A DNA stretch of 64,000 bases, taken from the NCBI RefSeq assembly GCF_050948175.1, contig NC_135200.1, positions 10,903,001-10,967,000 of the forward strand, in the 5' to 3' direction. Positions 29,510 to 40,400 of the stretch are shown one piece after another (the stretch's first letter is position 1; every line of letters starts with the position of its first letter). The stretch comes from Xylocopa sonorina. Its lineage: Eukaryota > Arthropoda > Insecta > Hymenoptera > Apidae. A program made the translations under genes and the position numbers. The notes below the pieces were generated by a model. It did not search any database. It was given only the letters and a program-made list of their open reading frames with translations, and was not told where the DNA came from.

Positions 29510-30776
29510 GTTTCGTTTCTTTTCCTCCGATCTCCGCTCCTCCGCGATATCTTTTCGTTTTATCGAGAAATTCGCGTATCCTCCCAAGGCCCGGTAACGA
29601 TTCGGTTTCGATGCGGATTGTTCGTCAAGCAAACGATCGTAATTCATTAATGATCTGTTTATTTCAAGGAGTATAATAAATTTATACACATGTTTTCCGT
29701 ATCACGCTTGCGATAAATCAGTTCCTTAATTAGACGATACGCATTATCGAAAGTGTTCCGTAACGACGTTCTCGTAAGTACGTTCCAAGCTATGTTTTTA
29801 ATCGTTCACGGTGTATGTATATATATCTATGTATATATATACTCTATAAATAAGTAGCTTAAGTAACTACGGTTTCTGTCGGCAGTAAATAACATCGTTA
29901 ATACTAGGATTCGTTAGGATTTCTCGGAGATCGAAGATTCGCTCGAACGCCTCCGCCGCGGTTTGCGGATCGATCCGACACTGGGGGAATCCCCGACTCG
30001 TCGCGTTAGAAGGACTGAACGTTGCGTAAATTAAAGGTAAATTGACTAGAGACACTTCTAATAGAATAAAAAGCACGAGCCTTCATGATTGTCTAAGCTA
30101 ATGCGTGGAATATACCGTTACGGCGCGTTGACTTCCGTACCGGTGTTACATATGCTATAAATAACGTGTAGATACATCGGCTAGGTATCTCGTTTGTACG
30201 TACGGTGTGCTTTGGTACAACGTGTACTGCGAGAGCGAGAGAAACGATCCGTTTCGTTAAAATTGACCAACCGCAGCTCCCCTCCCCCCCTGCATAATCG
30301 GTTTCGGCCGAGTATCGATTGGATACGGTAATGAAACGTGATTGTCGTGTCGATCGGCCGGTTTGAAAAGTAAAACGGCAGCGGTTTTGTCGCGATCGAA
30401 AGTGTAGAAAACTTGACCCAGTTAATCGAACGGTACGGTTAATCGAGGAAAATTTCAATCAATCTAATTCGTTCCTACCTCCTCGTCCTTCGTATCCTTC
30501 GAGGTTCCGCAATTTATCGAAGCGTCCCTCTGTTCAGCCATTCGAACGGTAGGTTCACACGAGTGGTATCGCGCGCGCGTCCCGCCGTTAACGACAACCA
30601 CAACTTCCGATTACATCGATCGCACCGATCAAACTTGGTTCACACTTGTGTCGCACACTGAATCCATACTATTTCTCTGCTCGATCCGTCTCGTTCCTCT
30701 GGTCTCGCCGATCCTCGAAACGAGCCGCGAAATCACGAGCTACCCACGGCAGCAGCCAGGCCACTGCAGCAGCTCC
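29510..30776 (-). other. Probable 3' UTR and 3' flank of the cyclase gene
   Basis: No coding sequence is seen. This stretch follows the cyclase stop codon and includes the two polyadenylation signal candidates. An alternating AT stretch lies near 29,818-29,841. The true transcript end cannot be fixed from sequence alone. Confidence 0.4.
29658..29663 (-). terminator. Candidate polyadenylation signal for the cyclase gene
   Basis: This is the first AATAAA on the minus strand that I found below the stop codon at 30777. It would give a 3' UTR of about 1.1 kb. A weaker ATTAAA lies at 29797-29802. Neither is proven. Confidence 0.3.
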
Positions 30777-31424
30777 TTAATCCAATCGTCCACCCGGATA
30801 ATAAATCAGTGGCGTGGTCGCGTCCCATCCGTCTATCTCCTCGCTCGACTGCGCCGTTCGCCTCTGACAATTTAAGATCAGAGTGCTGTGCCTCGGGCTG
30901 CTGGGCGCCGATCTGCAGGTCGCCTGAACGATCCCCGGCGAGCCCAGCCGGATGTTCTTCGAGGTGGCGCAGGGGAAATAGGGCTCGCTGCCTATCGTCC
31001 AGTTCGGCCTGAACGTCGCGTCCCTCGCCTCCGGTTCCAGCTGATCCCGCGACAAATCCTTCACCTCGATCCGCGTCTCCTGCTCGCACAGTTTCTCCAC
31101 GCACGGGCACGAGTTGCTCGACGATCTCCAGCTATCCATGCACGACGGTCGGCTCGCGCAGGACATTTTCGGTTTGCACGGGCTATTGTCGATTATCGAC
31201 TCCAACTGGCTGTTCGTACGCGAACACTTCTGGTTCAGCTGGTCGCTGCTGGCGAAACGCAGACGTTTCGGCGACTCGCTGGAACACCTCATGAACGTCG
31301 ATCTTACCAGAGACTTGTTCTTCAGGGAGCTACGAGGTATTAGAGGGTTCGCGGTGCTGTTCTTCTTACCGCAACCGTTTCGACGGTTCTCCCGTTCTCT
31401 GTTTCGCTCCTCTCGCAGGATGGG
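30777..31424 (-). other. C-terminal cytoplasmic tail of the cyclase
   Basis: Residues 1072-1286, all in exon 22. The tail is rich in Arg, Ser, Asn and Cys, with a cluster of basic residues just after the cyclase domain and a dense Cys/Ser stretch (SCMDSWRSSSNSCPCVEKLC). It ends YYPGGRLD, which is not a class I PDZ ligand. I recognise no domain; it is probably disordered. No frameshift or stop interrupts it, and it is in the same exon as the end of the catalytic domain, so it belongs to the protein. Confidence 0.8.
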
Positions 31425-34400
31425 ATCCTCGCCGATTAGCCAATAGGTTAAACGCTCGCCTTTGCCTTTCATCGAGACGAGGCCTCTCTCCACTATACCG
31501 AATCCGCCCAGTCGGTCGAGCAGCTCTTTCGTCTCTTTGCTGCAGTGAATTTTCAGCGCTGGAAAATAATCGGGGATATCGTTACAGTCGGACGATAATG
31601 GTGCCGTGTTCTCTTCTAACGAGAATGATGCCGCGTAATTGCTTACGTGATCCGGTAGATTCCATGCGACTAGCGGTGTTCACGGTATCGCCAAATAAGC
31701 AGTAACGGGGCATTTTTAGGCCTACCACGCCAGCGCACACGGGACCTGGGTGAAAGGTAAAAGTGTGTCAGCTATAATTGGCGCAGTCTCAAATTGTATT
31801 GGCGTTTGTTTCTTTACTTTTTCTCCGTCTCTCTCTCTCTCTCTCCCTCGATCGAGCTTACCGGAGTGTATGCCGATCCGTAGTTGCAGCTTATCGAGCG
31901 GCCTATGCCGAATGGTAAATTGTTTAACGGCCTCTAGCAGGCACAAGGACATGCTGGCAATTTCTCCCGCGTGCTGAATACCGTTTCGAATCGGTAAACC
32001 GCTTACCTGTCAAAAACCACCGCGTGATTCATGAGCCCATGTCGCGATTCACGCTCGATACCATCATGGATACTCACCACCATATAAGCGTCACCGATCG
32101 TCTCCACTTTGTACACGTCATAATTTTCAATCGTCGAGTCGAAACAGGTGTACAGATCGTTCAGAAAATTCACCACCTAGAAACGAACAGTTTTCACGAT
32201 TAAATGTATGTCCTTTGTTCAGTTTTCTAAGCTTTAAGTGAGCAGAATGCACGGTTGTTACCTGCAACGGTGTGCTCTCGGCAGACATCGCGGTGAACCC
32301 GACGATGTCGCTAAAGTATATCGTGACAGAGTCGAAACTTTCCGCTTCTACTTTGTGGCCGCGTTTCAATTGCTCCGCCACGTAACGCGGCAGCATTTCG
32401 TACAGCAAGGCGTCTGAAACACACGATTACGTCTACATGTGTGCACTGATTCGTATATGTACGTCGAACATCTCCAAACTTCCCTAATCTTCTACGATAC
32501 GCATGAGAAATTACGCGTGAGACAGTCGTGCGGTGTCAGTAGTACTCGGTTTGTGTTTACAATCGGATTTGTTTTTAAAACGGCGTATTAGCACATGTTC
32601 CACAGCACCGCGCACATTAATATGCGTCTCAATGTGCACACCGCGTGAACCGATCGCTGTCTCTCGTAATCGAACGAGAACGTAGCAATGTTTTATTCGA
32701 GTAACGCTTCTAGAACTGTTAGCAACCTGTTTTCTTCTTCTCCTCCGTTAATTGATCCGTTCGCTCGTCGACTAGTGCCTCCAGATTATTGGCGTACTTC
32801 TCCATCATAGCCATCATGTTGTCAAATATGTTTGGCTTCCTGAAGTAACATTAAAAACATTTTTTTTACATCGAACGATCGCTTTAAGTATCGTTTATCG
32901 AGTGAAACTTTCGTTTTACGTACATGCCCTTCCTCAGAGGTCTCAGCTTGTTCCTCACGATCTTGAAGTCCGGTCGAGCCTCGGGGTCCTCCGCCCAGCA
33001 CTCGATCAGACATTCGCGCACGAAATGGAAACAGTTCTCCAATTGGTCCAACGGTGGTCTGAGATAATTCAAGGAAAACAGAGTAGCTGACAGGGTGGAA
33101 ACAAAAGCAACGTAAAATTTAAGTAACTTCTGCCGTCGACGGGTCGCGACTTAACCGTAATACCTGAACGGGTCTGTTCCGGGCTCTCGAGCGATCACCC
33201 TCTTCAATATCTCCGAGTTGGATAGCTCCGTGATCCCAAAAGGACCGTGTCGTCCATGGAGCTCGTATAAAACTATCGCGAACGAATAAACGTCTCCCCT
33301 TTGGTAGTCTCGCACAGTTGGCTCCTTGCTCTTCGTCGATCGCAATAACTCTGGCGCTCGATACAATAAACCTGTCGAATTTTCATCCCAATTTTACTAG
33401 CGAAGATAAATAACACCTGGCTCGTTCCGTAGGAAAGAATCGATCTACTCGAGGACGAATGGAAGATTGATGATATCAAATCTTTAATTTGTACAAGTTC
33501 CTTCCTACGAAACGTGGCTCGTGTGAGAGGTTCACGTTGAATCGAGTACCGTGATACTTCTTCATAACGTCGCACGGTTCGCACTCGGCGTCCTTCTTGA
33601 ATTCGTGCAGTCCAAAGTCAGCCAGCTTTACGACCCATCGCGAGTCCACCAGACAGTTCGACGTACTCAGCGAGCCATGATATTTGATGACGGACTCGTG
33701 TAGGTAGATCATGCCCTGGAAAATCGCGGCAAGTTCAAGGAAACTGGCGGCCCCTTCGACGTTTCGTCGACCGTCGATTCGGTAAAAGGCGACGATTCCG
33801 AGATCAATTCCCCCTCGTCTTATCGGGTGGGCAAAATTCCAAAAGATATCGAGAAGAAGCATCGAAACCGTCGACAATTTCGAACGAGTGATAAGTTTGA
33901 ACGAGTTCAGTGGGATCACCAGCGAGCACACCCGCGTACGGATTTCGATTCGAAAAATTTTATTCAACTTTCCCGCACCACTTTACGCGAGCCCTCGTAA
34001 AACGAGCAATTCTCCTCCAAGTTTTTCTCTCGCGGCTGGTACGAACGCACCAGGGGTCAACGTATTTTCCTCTGCCACTGACGAGAGGCGCCACCGAACA
34101 ATACGTACCCTGATTATATCGCCGACCAAGGAAGCCATGAACATGTTATCCAGCTTCATGTCGTCGTTCTCCAAGATGTCCTGCGAGAGGGAAAGAAAAA
34201 AGAGAAGAGAAAAAGAGACGAACGCCGGAGAAAATTGCACTGGGTAGTCCCGAACGATTCGCGTTTCGTCTACTTAATTATACAATACCTTCAGACTGCC
34301 GCGAGCACAATACTCCACGACGATGCATATGTTCGGCGAGTCGGTACACGCTCCGATGAAGGCGTTCAAATTATCGTGTCGCAAGTCCCGCATCTAAGAA

Positions 34401-37400
34401 AAAGGAGAAACGATCCGTTTAATTTCCCATCGATCGTATCTCGATGCTACTCGAGGAGATCGCGTCGATGTTTCGCGCTCACCATTTTCAGCTCCTTCTT
34501 CATCTCCCGCGTGATCTCGATCGATTTTTTCCTGACCTTCTTCACGGCGAATATCCGTCCCTTGTAGACGCCGATCTGAGTGTAGATCATCGAATAGCGG
34601 AAATCGGCGTCAGGGTTCGAGCTAAGGGAGACTTGGCTGGTTCTCACGATGGGCTGCTGCGACATTATTCGGTTCGTTACGCGGACGACCCGAGATAATT
34701 GAAATTTTAACGAACGAAATTTCTCTCGCCCATAATTCGACGATATAGTTCGTTCTCGGGATCACGAGATCGAATTTCGTCGCAGAGAAATCGTGGGGGA
34801 GAGTATCGTTTAGGATTCGACAACGAAATCCGCTGAGCTTCGAAAGTCCCGGGTTCAATTGGGTCGGGGGAAATGACGAAAATAAAAGGAGACTCGGTCT
34901 TGGGGGGGCAGGAGAGAAAATGTAGGAAAGAATAGAGGACGAAGGCGAGCGTTTACCTTGGAATTGCATTTGGCAGGCGCCTCGTTGGCTACCGACGACT
35001 CGTCTTTCTGCGCTTTGATCTGGATGTCTTTGTAGTTCACCTTCCACAGCAGAGAATCCAGCTCCTGCTCGTACTTCCAATTCCTGTACACCACCAGGGC
35101 CACGGCTAGCACGATTAAGAGGATCCCACCGGCTATTCCACCCACGATCTCTCCCGTGTGAGCTAAGTGATTCGATCGAAATCCTTGTATCGCATCTCCT
35201 TTATTTTTGTTCAAAATTAAACGCGTTCAACCACCACCTCTTATAACACGTTTCATACGCAGTCTGACGTAATAAAGTTGGGCAACCCCTCGTTAACAAG
35301 ATTCAGTTAGTGTCGTAGGGGAATTGAGTGCGTTCGCAATAAATCGCGGATCAATTGGACCGCTTCGGGAACCGTTGTCGGGCGACCACGTATGTGGGTC
35401 AAAGATGTTCGCTTCGCTCGACTCTTTTTTAATTGCACCCTCCCCGGTTTCTATATAATGTTTCGTTTTTTGTTCAGGACATTTAAATCGGTCACGGACC
35501 GTGGCGGCTGACGTTCGTTGCGCAATGGGTAATCGCGGCTACGTGGCCGGGATACGCATTCGATCTCAATTAAAGGAAAGGAAAAGGTACCCGCGGGTAG
35601 GAAGGGTAGCAAGCCGTTCCCCTTTAACACATTTCCATATGTAAATTTTTAAGGTCGGACCGGCGAACTGTATGATGTATTTCTCGTGCGATCGGTTTCT
35701 GGCCTTAAAGGTATCGGAGAAAGCTGACGAATGGTAATTCGATGGGAGGAAACGGCGCTCGTATTTTCTGAAATTCAATAATTCCGGTGTCGCTGGAACA
35801 GTCTGTTCCACGTCGGCGAATCTAACACGTTTTATCGCTTTTTCCTCGCAACTGACTCTTTCTCTTTTGTTGCAAAACGACGCACGCTGAACTGATTTAT
35901 TATAAATGCAAACCAGAAGATTGACTCGCAAGAAAACAATGGAAAGATATCTATAGTTAGAGGAATGGTGCGCGGACGCAAAGGGGCAGAAAAATGATTG
36001 TACTTACAGTTACACTTTTCGCCATGGTAGCCACATTCCGGCTCCGCAATGGGCGGCCCGTCACCGATCCACGAGATGTCCCTTGTCAGTCGAAGTTTCT
36101 GCAAGAGAGAGACGGGGATCGATAAACTGGAAAGGTCCTTGCCAGTAAAAAGGGGTTGTTGAAAAAGCAGTCGATGTCTTACTGGCAGATTTGTGCTGCT
36201 CTCTTTTCCCACGAAGTACGCGATGGGGTATAAACCGTGTCCCTTTGGCGGTCGATTGTCCAGAGCGATCAGAGTATAATTGCCTTCAGCATCGCCATTT
36301 TTGTCCATGTAGACCATGTATCTGCGCAGACGATATATCATGCAACAGGCGGGCGTCGTAACGCGCGGTTTATGCGCGTGTAAAAATCCTCGTAAATCGC
36401 GCGAGGGGACTCGAAATACATTATTTTCCATCAATTTCAATCCCGCCGTCTCTTTTTCTTTTATCAATATTTCTGCAGTTCACGGTTTTTGCTCGACGGT
36501 GCAATAAAATGTTACGCAAGGTGAAAAGAGTTACGCACTGTAGCGACGAGGCGTATCAATAATCCCGAGGGAGGGAGAATTGAAAGAATCCAAGGGCACG
36601 GATAGCCGCGCGAAAGCTTTAATTATTTCGTAGGGTCAATTATCATCCTAGACGCTTGCGTCATCGTAATAATAGCCGCTTCTGCTTTATTGGCCTCGCG
36701 TACTTTAAACTCTCTAACGCGAAGATAAATATTTCCACAGTGATTCAGGTGATTCCCCATTATCTCCTCGAATTGCGTAGTTAATACCAGCCCCTGCGAT
36801 CGTTAGGATAAACTTCGCGTAGAAATTACGGGCAAATTAACTCTTGAGCGCCCCAATTAATTGTTACCGCTCCAAACATCACCTCCACTCTCAGGTATAG
36901 ATTTTTGCAAACTCTCTACCGTATTTGCATCTCGCAACGATTACCATCTACTGCTACGCGAGTGTACAGCTCGCATAATTAAAGTATCGAAGAGAAAAAA
37001 AGCGTAGAACTTTTTTAATAATCTTCCGCGCAGCGCGCAGCTCATCAATCAAAATCAGTCGCTCCGAAAAATTTCTTTTTCCTCCTTAGAGAAAGCACGC
37101 GTCAATCTAATCCCCATTTTTACCCTCGAGTGCGGGTCCATAATTCTTCGCTTAATCACTGGGTCGCGAGGCCTCCGCGCGAAGATACCGGGAATGACGG
37201 ATCGCCTCGCTTCCGTCTTCGTCGACCCGGTTACGGTATGCAAACGATAATCACTTGGTCGAAAATACACCAGCGAGGTGCGCTGTCGTCGAGGTGTTGT
37301 TCCTCGCTCTCGACGCGCGTTTCCTACCGATCGAGACTGAAGCGAACCTACCCCATGGCGCTCCTGTAGGGGTAGCCGTAGAGACTCGCGATCATTTCTC

Positions 37401-40400
37401 TGCCGTTCCTCGGGTCCCTGTTCTCGTCCAGAGCCTTCAGCAACGATCTCTTGTAGAGATGGACCGCGTCGTACAGGTACGCCGTCTCTGGCACGATCTG
37501 CCTTATAACACAAATCAGAGGAATTACGTTTAAGTGTCTAAGCTTGAGGCTGCGCGAATTGTTAAACTTGCAGTGGTACCACTTTCATTTCGTACAAGTC
37601 GCAAGAGTATTTCGTATACAAGTGGTTGAAATAGTCACCCGAATAATTCCACCGATGTGCGCGAGTGGATTGGTGAAATTGAACGGTGGCTTCTGTCTGT
37701 ACTCGTTCACTTGTCTGGTGAAGTTCTTAGAGTAAATTGGCGCGGAAGCCACCACGCTGAAGTAGCTACGATACGCCGTCAATATCGACGAGTTCGTCTT
37801 CGTCTGCCATAAACCGCGGAAGTACTTGTCCGGATGTTTCTCGTCGTACTGCTCGATGTCGACGCCGACCACCCAGTACATCCCTGCGGCACCAATTTCC
37901 GCGATATGCTTTTCTCTCCGTGAACAAGAATTTCGCGTGATATCTATTTATACATGTACGTAGCATATGCGTATATATATATATCGTTTAAGGGTGGCTC
38001 GCGAGATCCCATGCGCTCTCGAGGATCGTACCGTTAAAACTAAGCGGGGGGCTGTTTTTAGTGAAGCTTGCCAGGACAAACGACGATTAGACTACGACTA
38101 GTGACACTGCTCTCTAGTATATGTACCTGATTATGCTACAGCGGATTTATACCTGTTTCCAAGAGCTTCCTTTCGTTCAGAGCCATCAGCAGTCCCATGT
38201 GCTCATAGTAATTCCCTAGAATCACGTAAACTGCAACAGAATCGCGTCACGTACGAACGTTCAATTTCTCGGTACGTCCATTCTCGCCCGTTTCTTAATT
38301 GCTGAAACGGGTCGGCCGTCTGTTATTTTTAGCCGTTAGATTCAAGCGCGTATGGAAGCGCGTAGCTAGCCAGAGCGGATTGTTACCAGTAACCTATTCA
38401 ATTGAACGGGCGAAATTCCCGCGATGGGGACATGCGGGTTATCCGTTCGTGTTTTACAACCGCTCGCGGCGTGCCGAATTGAAATGCGGGCAGCCTATTT
38501 CGAGTCGCGTATCGCGCGCGATTTCGAAAAGACCGACCGTTTAAACACCGTTCCACGGTTAGACCGTTATCGCGATCGCCGTAAATCGAGGGAACGGGTT
38601 TATCGTGCTTAGAGGGGAGAAACGAGCCGCGTACATCCCCGTGTAAAAGTATTAGGACTGTAAAAGGAAGATGACAGTTACTTCGCCGGGAGCAAAGGAA
38701 AGAGCAAATCGTCCATCTTCCGCTAAATCATGACTTCCTGGAATCTTCAAAAATATTCCAGTAGAATTTTTTGTGATGCCATGAAACCACTGGCGCTTCG
38801 AAAAGTCGGAAGCGCCAAGTTCCGAAGGGCTTTAAATTCCCTCGCGTTTTTCACCGATTACCTCGTTCCCCCGAACTGGAGCAGGATAAACACCGCCACC
38901 GTCCTAAAACTTTTCACCGGGTTTGCACAGTGTCTCCGACGAATTTCTTCCCGTCGATACGAGTCGGTAAACTGTTCGATCCCTTACTCACTTCGCGTTT
39001 CCTCGTACGTCTCTCTGACGTGCTTGTGGAACGGATTCGTCATGTGCGTCACATGGTAGGGCTCGTCCCAGCAGCGGATGAAGTTCACGATGACGCCTGC
39101 CGCCTCGAACGACGACAGTATGGTGTCGGCGATCGTCGACATCTTGTTGAACTCGAACAGGGTCGAGTTCATGTACATGAACGTCACCTGAACATGCCAG
39201 AAGCGTGATAAGCGGGGACAAGCTGCGTCTCGAGACACGTTCTGCTTACCTTGGTCCAGTTGAAGGCCATCAGGACGGAAACGACCGATTTCGAGATCTG
39301 CGTATCGGGCGGCCTGGTTCTGGCGAACGTTGGGAATTCCTTCTTGTTGGAGGTCTCCTGATGCGTGCAAAACTAGAAGCAAAAGGGGGCAAGGTCCACG
39401 AATTGTCAAACGCATTCCTTCTTCTCTCCCACGGTAATGTTTCAAGCGAACTTAGACGGTGGCTGGTCGGATAAACGTGCCGCGATCCACGTGCAACGAG
39501 CCAGGCACGGATTTGCATTCGGTTTCTAGGTTGGTCTATTACTAGGCTGGAAAGCGAGGGGCACGTGACGCGAGCGATTAGTGTGTCAGCTGGACTGACG
39601 ATAGGCATATAACGGGGCTCCGGTGAAAATCGAAGAAAAGAGCGAACGCGTGCACGCGGGTTGATTCGCGATTGATTCGCTCGAGATACGAGCAGCCGGA
39701 TTAATTAATCCCAGCCGGTCGTTAAATTTAATAATAACGATCGTAATCGGTTAAATTGGAATACGTATCGCGGGGACACGATAGTCGAGCTGAACGGGAG
39801 ATTTATCCGGCCGGATAAAATTGAGCGGTTTCTTTCGTTGGACAACGTGATAAATTATTACACGTATTTTTAGAGACAAGTCGATTAGTTTCGCGCGAGC
39901 CGAACCGAAAGCTGTAGCTCCCGTTAAATGGATCGCGAAACGCCGTCTCCTATATTTTCCGTCCATGCGCCCTGGCCAGCGATAGGAAACTGTTCGACGA
40001 TCTAGATGATTTGCTGGGAAAACGAACGTTGTTGTTGGCCAATCCGCGAGGCAGCTCGTGGAATTATAAAGAATTTATATGAACCACAGCAAAGAACAGC
40101 TTCATCTTTCCTATCGTTCGCAAACTCTGTCTGTTATTTATTCGTCTTCATCACGGAATTCCATTCTTTCGAGTTTGATCTTCGCCGTACGCGCCATTAA
40201 GTGCCATTAATATTTCCCGTTAAATATAATTATTGCACGTTTGATAATTGGTCGGGTTGCGAGTGAAACGCGCCGATTAATCGGCTGTAACGCGCATCCC
40301 CAGTTAATTTCAAAATTGCCCCGTTCATTCCATCGATATTTCATATATTCCATCCTCGTCCTACCGCTGGCCAATATTATTCCTCCGCTTTATTGCCATC

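Noticed and set aside
37055..37513. Minus-strand 152-codon frame across exon 7 of the cyclase
   Set aside because: It is a frameshifted shadow of exon 7; the correct frame reads AYLYDAVHLY and joins exons 6 and 8 in phase.
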